Positions 13,713 through 20,793 of a stretch of 20,793 nt of DNA are shown piece after piece. The notes under the pieces were generated by a model, which was given only the letters and a program-made list of their open reading frames with translations, was not told the DNA's origin and did no database searches. Location of the stretch: positions 1-20,793 of the IMG/VR virus record IMGVR_UViG_3300044825_003714, one strand, 5' to 3'. Numbering within the stretch: position 1 is the first letter of the stretch; each line of letters begins with the position of its first letter. Origin of the DNA: a virus. The position numbers were made by a program, and so were the translations under genes.

Positions 13713-14242
13713 AAAAGACTCCCACTCTGCGCGTGCGGCCGAACCCGTTCCACACGCTCGACGCCGAAGGCATGCCCGGCGGCATCGCGCGCGTCGACCC
13801 GACCGTGGCCCGCCCCGGCGCCATCGAGTTCATCGGCGCCGTGATGACGAAAAGCATCGCTCCGGACCCCGAGAACCAGAAGCGCGAGCCGATGTATCGC
13901 CGGCGCAAGACGTCGATTCGATGGGCCGAGAAGCCCGTCGAGATCGTCGACACGGAATTGCATCGGCAGTACGTCAAGGAGGGCACGCTGATCGCGGAGG
14001 ACGAGGTCACGGCCAAGCTCTGCGGCGTCGTGTTCCTCCGGCCCGCGGAGGTGCTCGTAGCCTTCAAGAAGAAGGCGATCGCGGAGTACGTCGCGAGCCA
14101 TGGCGAAGAGCCGGACGTGGACGCGTGGGATGCCGCGCTGAAGCTCAAGACCATCAAGCCCGCGGAGATCGCAGACGCGACTCCTGTTCTCGCGCGTCCT
14201 TGGGATGCGCCCGTCGCGGCCCCCGCCGCCGAGGTGAAGTAG
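13709..14242 (+). CDS. Unknown protein preceding the tail sheath (Mu gp38 position)
   Basis: 177 residues from ATG 13709 in an ATGA overlap; the frame extends upstream only as a shadow. The protein begins with a short basic segment (MKKTPTLRVRPNP) reminiscent of DUF2635, the small Mu gp38-type proteins found right before the sheath gene, but it is about twice as long. Residues about 45-95 are charged and strand-like (KSIAPDPENQKREPMYRRRK), and residues 110-140 are helical (EVLVAFKKKAIAEYVASHG). The C-terminus is Pro/Ala-rich. It could cap or regulate sheath assembly, but that is a guess from position. Coding is well supported. Confidence 0.6.
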   Translation: MKKTPTLRVRPNPFHTLDAEGMPGGIARVDPTVARPGAIEFIGAVMTKSIAPDPENQKREPMYRRRKTSIRWAEKPVEIVDTELHRQYVKEGTLIAEDEVTAKLCGVVFLRPAEVLVAFKKKAIAEYVASHGEEPDVDAWDAALKLKTIKPAEIADATPVLARPWDAPVAAPAAEVK

Positions 14243-14243
14243 C

Positions 14244-15788
14244 ATGAGCGATCCGATCGGGCAGGTCTTCGAGCTGTCGGCCAGCGACAAGCTCCCGGGC
14301 CCCTACCTTCAGACGAAGTTCGGGATTGGTGGCGGCGGCACCAGCATCCGCACGCTGCTCCTCATCGGCGCGTGCGCCTCGGGCGGCGGCACGCTCACCC
14401 CGGACACGATGATCGCCGACGCGATCGACGAAAGCGACGCGATCGCGCTCACCGGCGGCACCGGCAACGAACTCCACCGCATGGTCGTGATGGTCCGGCG
14501 CTGGTTCCCGGCGACCAAGATCAAACTCGCGACGGTCACGCAGTCGACGAACACCGCGGCGACAGCGACGATCACGATCGGCGGCACGTGGACCGCAGGG
14601 AGCACCGGGCCGATCCGATACCGCCTCGGCGGCTGCCCCATCGAGGCGTTCGTGCTCGAGACCGACGACGAGACGACGTTCGGCGACACCCTCGAGGCTG
14701 TCATCAACGGCACGGCGAACTGTCCGTTCACCGCGGTCAACACCGCGGGCGCGGTCGTGCTCACCGCGAAGAGCTACGGCACGCGCGGCAACGACCTCAT
14801 CGTCTGGCAGGACCTCACCTACAAGCCGAGCGGGTTCACAAGCACGATCACTGGCGGCTCGTCCGTCGCGAGCGGCGGCAAGCGCTGCACGTCGGGCGCG
14901 GCCACGGAGAACATGTCGACGCTCCTCGACACGCTCACAAGCAGCGGCGAGGCCTTCTGGACGATCGCGGACGCGATCATCGACGCGACAAACCTCGGAC
15001 GCCTGGAGACGTGGCTCGACGCGCAGTGCGGACCGCTCGTTCGCAGGTTCGGAAACGTCGTGGTCGCGGCCACGAAGACGCTCGCCGCCAGCACCTCGCT
15101 CGCGCAGACGACGCTCGACAACGTGCGGTTCGGCTTCGGCGACTACGAGGAGGGCGAGACGCCCGCTGAAGAGGTCGCAGCCTGGCTCGCTGGGCTCCGG
15201 CACCAACGCGAGCAGACGAACCCCAACCAGAAATACGGCGACGTCCCGACGCCCTTCGTCCCGCAAGAAGCGGCCTCGAAGCGCATGTCGCGCGCGCGCC
15301 AGGTGGCCGCGCTTGACGTGGGCCTGACGCCATTCCCGACGCGCAACGGCGTGGTCGTGATGCCGCGCGCGATCACCACACGCTCGCTCACCGCCACGGG
15401 CGAGGTCGACACCGGCACGATCGACGTCGCTGCCGCGCGCGTGCCCGACGTGATCAACGAGGGCATCGGCTCGCTCTGGCAGGCCTACACCGACAGCGAG
15501 GACTCGACGGCGCACCATTATTTGCGTTCGGATCCCGCGCCCGGCGAAGAGGCGGACGTCCCCGCTGGCGTCACGTATCCGAAGGACTGGCAGCAACAGG
15601 TGACGCTCTACATGAAGGCGCGCGAGCGCGACAAGTGGATCACCGGCGTCGACACGCATCCGACCGTCGTCGGCATGCGCCCCACGACCGCCACGCCGCG
15701 GTTCGTGCAGTACACGCCCGTGATCGTGTTGCCGCACACGTACCAGCTCGAAGGCACCATCGCGCAGACGAAGTTCGTCGCGTCCTGA
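14244..15788 (+). CDS. Tail sheath protein (Mu gpL-like)
   Basis: 514 residues from ATG 14244, with GAGG at 14231-14234. Sheath subunits form the contractile helical sleeve around the tail tube. The N-terminal part contains the tube-proximal strand and a TLLLIGACASGGG segment (about 33-45). Residues about 90-190 hold an outer Thr/Gly-rich beta region. The conserved C-terminal domain includes KRMSRARQVAALDVGLTPFP, PRAITTRSLT, ARVPDVINEGIGSLWQ and the final QVTLYMKARERDKWITGVD. Length is close to Mu gpL, about 495 residues. The tube gene follows 14 bases later, the standard order. Presence of a sheath establishes a contractile tail. Confidence 0.95.
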   Translation: MSDPIGQVFELSASDKLPGPYLQTKFGIGGGGTSIRTLLLIGACASGGGTLTPDTMIADAIDESDAIALTGGTGNELHRMVVMVRRWFPATKIKLATVTQSTNTAATATITIGGTWTAGSTGPIRYRLGGCPIEAFVLETDDETTFGDTLEAVINGTANCPFTAVNTAGAVVLTAKSYGTRGNDLIVWQDLTYKPSGFTSTITGGSSVASGGKRCTSGAATENMSTLLDTLTSSGEAFWTIADAIIDATNLGRLETWLDAQCGPLVRRFGNVVVAATKTLAASTSLAQTTLDNVRFGFGDYEEGETPAEEVAAWLAGLRHQREQTNPNQKYGDVPTPFVPQEAASKRMSRARQVAALDVGLTPFPTRNGVVVMPRAITTRSLTATGEVDTGTIDVAAARVPDVINEGIGSLWQAYTDSEDSTAHHYLRSDPAPGEEADVPAGVTYPKDWQQQVTLYMKARERDKWITGVDTHPTVVGMRPTTATPRFVQYTPVIVLPHTYQLEGTIAQTKFVAS

Positions 15789-15802
15789 AGGACTGAAACA
15801 CC

Positions 15803-16168
15803 ATGGGACAGACCGCAGTCGGAATCCTGAAAGTCCAGGGGCGCAAGGTCGCGGAGATGACCAATGTCTCGTTCGACATCAAGTCGGGCGTAGCGCTGCT
15901 CGTCACCGCGGACGACATCATCAAGAGCAAGGGCAAGCCCACGTGCGAGGCGTCCTACGAGACGATCTTTGCTGTCGGCGGCTCGCGCTTCGACGTCGCG
16001 ACCGCAACGATCAACCAGACGTGGTGCTCGCTCACGTTCCAATACGACGGGGCGATGCTCGAGGTGACCGGCACCTTCGACAGCACGACGGTCAAGGGCG
16101 ACGTCGCGAAGGGGCAGACCGACGGCTCGCACAAGTTCAGCGGCGCCGTGCGCGTGATCCCGGGCTGA
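15803..16168 (+). CDS. Tail tube protein (Mu gpM-like)
   Basis: 121 residues from ATG 15803; AAGGA at 15788-15792 lies ten bases upstream. The protein is almost wholly beta, with strands such as VGILKVQGRKVAEMTNVSFD and GAMLEVTGTFDSTTVKGD, as expected of tube proteins that stack as hexameric rings inside the sheath. Length matches Mu gpM (about 118 residues). It follows the sheath gene and precedes the tail chaperone with a TGATG overlap at 16166-16170, the standard order in Mu-like tails. Confidence 0.9.
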   Translation: MGQTAVGILKVQGRKVAEMTNVSFDIKSGVALLVTADDIIKSKGKPTCEASYETIFAVGGSRFDVATATINQTWCSLTFQYDGAMLEVTGTFDSTTVKGDVAKGQTDGSHKFSGAVRVIPG

Positions 16169-16791
16169 TGGCAAAATTCGCCAACATCCTCGCGGTCCTC
16201 ACCGCGACACCCGACGCGCGGCAGATCGCCGAGCTCACCGCGCTTGACGGCGTGACCCCGATCCGGCTCGCGCTCGTGCTCCTGACGCCCGGCGACGACG
16301 CGGACATCGAGGAGGGCGCCGTGGAGTTCGCGCGCGCCCACAAGGTGGGCGACCCGAAGCCCGGCAACGGCCAGTACGAGCGCGGGCTCATGCTCCACAC
16401 GCTCCTGCGCGCGTGCGTGGACCCGGACGTTACCGACAAGCGCGAGCCCTTCTTCGCGAGCCTGGAACAGATCGCAAACGGTCGCCTCCTCGACGACGGC
16501 CGGTGCGCGCTGCTCTTCTTCCAGCAGAAGGCCTTTCAGCGCGAGCGATCGCCGAACCCGCAGCGCGGACAGAAGCCCGAGGAGTACCTCGCGCTCGTGT
16601 ACGAGTCGGTGGCCGCGGAGGCGAGGGGCGAGGATCCCGCCCTCCCTTTCGTCGATTTGCCGCGCGGCACGCTGGTGAATTTCGCGACGGAGTCGGTACG
16701 CCTGCTCTGCTCGCCTCGCCTGCCGCTGTTGCCGTCTGGATCCGAGAAACAGAGCGCGGACGCGAGTTCTTCGACTTCTGCGCCGAGTTGA
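16168..16791 (+). CDS. Tail assembly chaperone, zero-frame product
   Basis: 207 residues from ATG 16168 (TGATG overlap); the frame upstream shadows the tube gene. The body looks like a tail assembly chaperone: RQIAELTALDGVTPIRLALV, then FFASLEQIANGRLLDDGRCA and the LLFFQQKAFQRERSPNP segment. Such proteins coat the tape measure protein during tail assembly and are not kept in the virion. The gene lies between tube and tape measure as usual. From about position 16735 the zero frame loses its G/C third-position bias and ends in a Ser-rich tail. The -1 frame over the same stretch gains it, which suggests a programmed frameshift. Confidence 0.8.
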   Translation: MAKFANILAVLTATPDARQIAELTALDGVTPIRLALVLLTPGDDADIEEGAVEFARAHKVGDPKPGNGQYERGLMLHTLLRACVDPDVTDKREPFFASLEQIANGRLLDDGRCALLFFQQKAFQRERSPNPQRGQKPEEYLALVYESVAAEARGEDPALPFVDLPRGTLVNFATESVRLLCSPRLPLLPSGSEKQSADASSSTSAPS

Positions 16792-16814
16792 GGCGCCGCA
16801 AGATCATCCCATGA
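16644..16814 (+). other. Candidate -1 frameshift signal and alternative chaperone C-terminus
   Basis: CCCTTTC at 16644-16650 is a perfect X_XXY_YYZ slippery heptamer in the zero frame (CCT TTC). A slip there would read the -1 frame to TGA 16812-16814, giving a 215-residue product ending in WIRETERGREFFDFCAEL and RRRKIIP instead of the Ser-rich tail. The -1 stop forms an ATGA overlap with the next gene at 16811, as at many other junctions in this block. A small GCC/GGC stem (16659-16668) lies eight bases downstream. A one-base sequencing or assembly error, or a real mutation near 16735, is the alternative explanation. Confidence 0.5.
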
Positions 16815-17470
16815 AGGCCTCCGACATCAAGCTCGCCCCCGAGCCGCCGCACACGTTCACGCTCGGGCCGCGCTCGTTCGTGGCGACGTGGAGCGGGCGC
16901 CCGACCGGGCCGCTCAAGGTGGGCATGCGCCTCGCGAGCGGTGACGAGCAACACCGCATCGCCGCCGAAGCCACGGCGCGCGCGGACCTCCTGTTGCCGA
17001 AGCGCTCGCACGAGGACCCGCGGTGGATGACCATCTACGACGTCGCGCGGATCCACTACCTGCTCGGCACCGTTCTCACGCACCCGACGAACGTGAACGC
17101 GCCGCTCTGGGGCACGGCCCCCGACGCCGCGCACGTGGGCGAACAGGACGGGACGATGATGATGCGCGAGGCCGGCGCGAAGGAGGGCGACCCTTCGCTC
17201 GTCTCCACGCGGTTCACCGACGACGGGCTCGCACGGCTCATGGACGAATACGACGCGCTCGCGATCCGCACCTCCGAGGTGTGGCCAGAGCTCTCCGCCG
17301 AGGACGTGCGGAAGCTCGGCGCGCGCCTCGAGGACGGCTCCTTCTTCGACGGGCTCGACGTGGCCGCGAAGAGCGGCAACACCGATGCGCGCCTCGCTGC
17401 CGCGCAGCTCCGCCGACTCCTGTCCTACGTCGTGCAGCTCCGCACGTACGGCCCCCGCGGCACTCCCTGA
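16811..17470 (+). CDS. Unknown tail-assembly protein between chaperone and tape measure
   Basis: 219 residues from ATG 16811. No Shine-Dalgarno is close (GAGG at 16790-16793 is 17 bases away). Initiation probably depends on ribosomes finishing the -1 frame of the chaperone at the ATGA overlap. The N-terminal 60 residues are strand-rich (HTFTLGPRSFVATWSGRP); the rest is helical and acidic, with MTIYDVARIHYLLGTVL, DDGLARLMDEYDALAI and LAAAQLRRLLSYVVQL. No catalytic or membrane features are visible. By position it may act with the chaperone on the tape measure protein. I do not recognise the family. Confidence 0.65.
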   Translation: MKASDIKLAPEPPHTFTLGPRSFVATWSGRPTGPLKVGMRLASGDEQHRIAAEATARADLLLPKRSHEDPRWMTIYDVARIHYLLGTVLTHPTNVNAPLWGTAPDAAHVGEQDGTMMMREAGAKEGDPSLVSTRFTDDGLARLMDEYDALAIRTSEVWPELSAEDVRKLGARLEDGSFFDGLDVAAKSGNTDARLAAAQLRRLLSYVVQLRTYGPRGTP

Positions 17471-19632
17471 TGGCTGTCGAGCGCGACTACCGCATCACGG
17501 TCTCCGCGGTGCTCGGCCGCGGTGTGTCCGCCGTGATGACCGACTTCGTCACGGAAGCCACGCGCGCGAAGGCGAAGGTTGACGACATCTTCTCCAAGCC
17601 CAACAAGGGCGCCGAAGCTGCGGCAAAGCGCGAAGCGAAGGCCCGCGTCGACGAGGCCAAGAAAGCTCAAGCCGAACTGGATCGCATTCGCGAGAAGGAA
17701 AACAACCAGATCCTGCGCGACGTCGAGAAACACGCGCGGGCGGAGGAGCGAGCCAAAGAGCGGGCTCTGAAGCATGTCGCCAAGATCCGCGAGCGCTATT
17801 TCCGAGAGGAACAGAGGGAAGGGGAGAAGGCGGACGCGGCACAAGCGCAACGTCGGCAAAAGATCGCCAGCGACGCGCTCGGGTTCATGCGCAAGGCGGC
17901 CGGTGCGGCGGCGCGCGTGGCCGGCGAGGTAATGGGCGGGCTGGGCGTGTCGTTCGACGTGAGCTCTTCCGTGCGCCGCGGCGTGGATCTCGATGCGACC
18001 GCTCGGCGCGCCACGATCTCCGGCATGGGCGCGCTCGACAAGAACGCGAACGAAGCGGACGTCCAGGCGACGCTCAGCACCATCCGAACGGCCGGCATCG
18101 CATCAAAGCAGGACTTCGGGGCGCTCGCGAAAGGGCTTGAAGACTTCGTCTCCAAGTCGTCGGATCTGGAGACGGGCAAGAAGGTCCTCGCCGATCTCGG
18201 CAAGATCGCGCGCGCCACAGGCACGGACGTCAACGAGCTCGTCTCCGCCGCCGGTGACGTCAACAAGACGCTGGAGGACGGACCCGACAAGGCCGAACGT
18301 CTGCTTGAAATCATGACTCTCGTCGCGACCCAGTCCGCGAAGGGCGCTGTCGAGGTCAAGGACTTCACCCGATACATGGGGCGGATCACCGCAGGCGCCT
18401 TCAAGTTTGAGGGCTCGCGCGCGCAAAACATCGGCATCCTGTCCTCGCTCGCACAGATTGCGATGACCGGCGGCGCCGCGAGCGCTCGCGAGGCCACCAA
18501 TGCCGCACAGGCCTTCTCCAACGACATCACAAAGGGGAAGGCGCTCGAGCGCTTTCAGCAGGCCGGAATCCAGGTGTTCACGGACGACACGAAGACGAAA
18601 CTTCGATCGCCCGAGAAGATCATCACGGACTACCTGAAGAAGAGCGGCGGCAACATGGCCGACCTCTCCAAGTTCTTCCAGAACGAGGGCAGTCGTCGCG
18701 TGATTACCGGCTTTGCCGCGAAGTACACCGCGGCGGGCGGCGGAGACGCTGGTATCCGCGCAGTGCACGACGAGTTCGCGAAGTTCGCCCAGACGATGTC
18801 CGCGGACGACGTCAAAAAGCGGTTCGACCTCTCGGGCAACAGCCGCGAGGCCAAGGCGGCAGAGTTCCAGAACAAATTCGACACCATTATCGAGGGGATG
18901 ACGGCGCGGCTGTTGCCCGCGCTGGAGAAGGTGGAAGGTCCCGCGCTTCGGCTTGCGGACGCGCTCGCGGGGTTGGTGGCCAGTGCCTCCGAACACCCTT
19001 GGGCTGCGATTGCAACGGTCATTGGCGGGAGTATTGCGGCGGCCATTGCAAAAACGATGATCGGCGAGATGGCCGGCAAAGCCATCGCGGGCGGTCTGAG
19101 TAGCCTAGGGCCAGGCGGGCTCGCGATCGGTGCCCTTACGGCAACGGCCGTCACGGGGTATATCTATCTGAAGAGTACCTTTGACGAGGGGCACGAGGGA
19201 CAGACCGAGGGAGTAGGGACACAGATCAAGGCCGGTGCTACGGGACAGATGGCGCGCGACGTCGCCGCGGGGCGCATCTCCAAGGAAGAGGCGCTCAAAC
19301 AGCTTGAGGAGACGTATGCAAGCGGCTCAAAGCAGGTCAAGCTCGCGGAAAAAGGCGTCAGCTTTTGGGATTACATCAATCCGTTTGGAGATGCGACCAA
19401 CAAGGAACTTGGTGCCGCTCAAGAGCTTGCGGCCGGGGGACAGGGCGCGGCCCAGATTGGCGGCAAGACAGAGCTGGAAGCGTTGAAGTCGAACATGGCC
19501 GGCGTGAAAGAGGCGATTGAGTCGCTTAAATTGCAGATGATCGCGGACGCGCGGACCACCAAGAAGGTCATGGTGGTGAATCAACCAGGTAGTTCGCCCA
19601 GCGCGCCCACAGGCGGGACAGTACCTCAGTGA
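17470..19632 (+). CDS. Tail tape measure protein
   Basis: 720 residues from ATG 17470 (TGATG overlap); the frame upstream is a shadow. Tape measure proteins fill the tail lumen and set its length. Residues about 30-130 are a very charged coiled coil (AKREAKARVDEAKKAQAELD, then ERAKERALKHVAKIRERYFR). Residues about 140-480 are mixed helix with the phage tape-measure repeat look (KVLADLGKIARATGTDVNEL, RYMGRITAGAF). Residues about 509-567 form two hydrophobic segments (AAIATVIGGSIAAAIAK and LAIGALTATAVTGYIYL), often seen where the protein inserts into the host membrane. At about 0.15 nm per residue the tail would be near 108 nm. Codons in the last 600 bases look less GC3-biased than their neighbours. 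Confidence 0.9.
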   Translation: MAVERDYRITVSAVLGRGVSAVMTDFVTEATRAKAKVDDIFSKPNKGAEAAAKREAKARVDEAKKAQAELDRIREKENNQILRDVEKHARAEERAKERALKHVAKIRERYFREEQREGEKADAAQAQRRQKIASDALGFMRKAAGAAARVAGEVMGGLGVSFDVSSSVRRGVDLDATARRATISGMGALDKNANEADVQATLSTIRTAGIASKQDFGALAKGLEDFVSKSSDLETGKKVLADLGKIARATGTDVNELVSAAGDVNKTLEDGPDKAERLLEIMTLVATQSAKGAVEVKDFTRYMGRITAGAFKFEGSRAQNIGILSSLAQIAMTGGAASAREATNAAQAFSNDITKGKALERFQQAGIQVFTDDTKTKLRSPEKIITDYLKKSGGNMADLSKFFQNEGSRRVITGFAAKYTAAGGGDAGIRAVHDEFAKFAQTMSADDVKKRFDLSGNSREAKAAEFQNKFDTIIEGMTARLLPALEKVEGPALRLADALAGLVASASEHPWAAIATVIGGSIAAAIAKTMIGEMAGKAIAGGLSSLGPGGLAIGALTATAVTGYIYLKSTFDEGHEGQTEGVGTQIKAGATGQMARDVAAGRISKEEALKQLEETYASGSKQVKLAEKGVSFWDYINPFGDATNKELGAAQELAAGGQGAAQIGGKTELEALKSNMAGVKEAIESLKLQMIADARTTKKVMVVNQPGSSPSAPTGGTVPQ

Positions 19633-20522
19633 CCGATATCTTCGACGGCTTCAAAAAGCTCTCCTTCGGAGACATCGAGTTTCCCTACCGCTCGATCTCC
19701 ATCAAGGGCTCGCTCCGGCATCACCTGCACGAGTACCTCCATCGGCCGGGCGGAGAGGTCGAGTCGCTGTCACGGCGCGCGTACGAGATCCGCGTGGAGA
19801 GCGACTTCCACACCGACATGCCATCATGGCCGGACCTCTACCCGGACCGCCTCTCGCAGCTGATCTCGCTCTGCGAAGGTGAGCAGACGCTCCCGCTCTA
19901 CGTGCCGAACCTCGGCCGTGACCTCCCAGCGAAGTGCATCGAGTGGCCGCGCCGGCTCCTCGCGAGCGTGCGAAGTGGTGAGAGCGTCGAGTTCACGTTC
20001 CTGGAGGACAACGCCGAGCAGTACACGGCGGACAAGCTCATCACGTTCACGTCGAAGAGCATCACGCCCCTCGTCACCACCGTGCAGTTCGAGGTGGAGA
20101 AGCTCGCGGACCCCGTCGCGCAGGACCTCCTCGACCGCGTCCTTGAAGAGCTCGACAAGTACCTCGCGATCGTCGAGAGCGCCGAGTTCGTGGCGGACTA
20201 CCAGCACGCCCGCGTGGACGGCCTCTTCGACCGCGTGAACCGTCTCGCCCGCGCGCCCGTGCTCGGCACCGTGGACGGCTCCGCGGCGATGCGGGCGACC
20301 CTGTCTCTGTGGGGCACGGTCGCAAAGATGAAGAACAACTCCCTCGTGGCGTCGCGGCCCCTCGCGGCGTGGACGACGGACCGTGACAAGATGAGCGTCG
20401 TCGACGTCTCCCTGAAGCTCTTCGGCGACCCCGCGCACGCGCTCGAAATCCTCCGCCTGAACGACCTCGACGACGCGCTCGCGATCCGCGTGGGCACGTC
20501 GGTCCGGTACCTCACGCCATGA
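19629..20522 (+). CDS. Mu gpN-like tail/baseplate protein (DNA circularisation N family)
   Basis: 297 residues from GTG 19629 in a GTGA overlap. Residues about 15-130 match the 'DNA circularisation protein N-terminus' family: FPYRSISIKGSLRHHLHEYL, then ARRAYEIRV-like strands (here SRRAYEIRVESDF), LDRLSQLI-type helix (DRLSQLISLCEG), and the closing SGESVEFTFLED. Despite the family name, Mu gpN is a tail/baseplate component. Residues about 150-240 are helical. The last 45 residues (VVDVSLKLFGDPAHALEILR, then AIRVGTSVRYL) look like a LysM/tail-protein-X unit that binds peptidoglycan or neighbouring baseplate proteins. The gene follows the tape measure and overlaps the gpP-like gene, as in Mu. 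Confidence 0.88.
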   Translation: MTDIFDGFKKLSFGDIEFPYRSISIKGSLRHHLHEYLHRPGGEVESLSRRAYEIRVESDFHTDMPSWPDLYPDRLSQLISLCEGEQTLPLYVPNLGRDLPAKCIEWPRRLLASVRSGESVEFTFLEDNAEQYTADKLITFTSKSITPLVTTVQFEVEKLADPVAQDLLDRVLEELDKYLAIVESAEFVADYQHARVDGLFDRVNRLARAPVLGTVDGSAAMRATLSLWGTVAKMKNNSLVASRPLAAWTTDRDKMSVVDVSLKLFGDPAHALEILRLNDLDDALAIRVGTSVRYLTP

Positions 20523-20793
20523 GCGCGCCCCTCGACACCGTCGACATCCTCGTGAACGGCCGCGAGGTGCTGAACCTCAAGGAGTACGACGTCGTCTTCA
20601 GCTACTTCACGACCCCAAGCACGGCGAGCTTCACGCTCGCGAGCGGCGCGACGTCGCTCGACCTCATGCGCATGTGCCCGCCCGGCTCCACGATCGCGTT
20701 CCGGGTGAACGGCGTCGTGCAGTGGGTCGGCTTCGTGGACGGCTTCGACCGCGTGTCCCCCGGAGCGACGGAGATCACGTTCAGCGCGCGCGA
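20519..20793 (+). CDS. N-terminal part of a Mu gpP-like baseplate hub protein
   Basis: 91 complete codons from ATG 20519 (ATGA overlap with the previous stop); the gene runs off the right edge. The sequence is strand-rich with the gpP-type opening: VDILVNGREVLNLKEYDVVF, then STASFTLASG, GSTIAFRVNGVVQWVGFVDG and a closing TEITFSAR. This matches the first beta domain of gp27/gpP-like hub proteins, which form the trimeric platform linking tube and spike. Order after a gpN-like gene matches Mu. The rest of the protein, and any spike, lies outside the window. Confidence 0.85.
   Translation, partial: MSAPLDTVDILVNGREVLNLKEYDVVFSYFTTPSTASFTLASGATSLDLMRMCPPGSTIAFRVNGVVQWVGFVDGFDRVSPGATEITFSAR

Noticed and set aside
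14154-15737. Long minus-strand open frame (527 codons) antisense to the tail sheath gene
   Set aside because: It is very rich in Arg, Ala, Asp and Gly with no domain-like pattern, as expected for the complement of a GC3-biased gene; the + strand sheath is unmistakable.
17023-17469. Upstream extension of the tape measure frame
   Set aside because: Arg-rich shadow of the gene at 16811; the TGATG junction at 17468-17472 marks the real start.
1-20793. CRISPR array, tRNA, insertion sequence or attachment site
   Set aside because: No regularly spaced repeats, cloverleaf-like sequence, transposase or terminal inverted repeats were seen when reading through; the repeats found are all short and irregularly spaced.

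Overview
This window is one uninterrupted late (virion assembly) block of a contractile-tailed (myovirus) phage or prophage with a Mu-like head-tail module. All believable genes are on the + strand, most junctions are 1-4 base stop/start overlaps (ATGA, GTGA, TTGA, TGATG), and G+C is roughly two thirds by eye with strong G/C preference at third codon positions. That points to a GC-rich host, such as a myxobacterium or another GC-rich proteobacterium, but nothing here fixes the taxon. No integrase, transposase, lysis gene, tRNA or host gene is visible, so lysogeny cannot be judged.

Layout. Positions 2-1612 hold the end of an unknown gene, a GC-rich hairpin and two putative DNA-binding proteins. 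Positions 1609-4139 encode the packaging motor: a small terminase subunit whose gene carries a dense cluster of a TGTCCG hexamer (a possible pac site), and an intact large terminase with ATPase and nuclease motifs. After the longest gene-free stretch (196 bases) comes the head module: a beta-rich virion protein, a Mu gp29-type (DUF935) portal, a small Trp/Cys-rich protein, a Dps/ferritin-like protein, a prohead protease with a nested scaffold, a small decoration-type protein and the major capsid protein (4336-10619). Positions 10676-14242 hold connector and neck proteins. Positions 14244-20793 hold the tail: sheath, tube, a chaperone with a likely -1 frameshift, a second small protein, tape measure, a Mu gpN-like protein and the start of a Mu gpP-like baseplate protein.

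As a system, the terminase pair recognises and pumps DNA through the portal into a protease-matured HK97-fold capsid. Connectors then close the neck and a separately assembled contractile tail joins. The most unusual parts are the Dps-like gene inside the head operon, with one ferroxidase ligand replaced by glycine; the P1-pac-like hexamer cluster; a beta domain that recurs in three otherwise unrelated virion proteins; and the apparent lack of a MuF-type minor head protein between portal and protease. Product names rest on motifs and gene order read by eye; no database search was possible.
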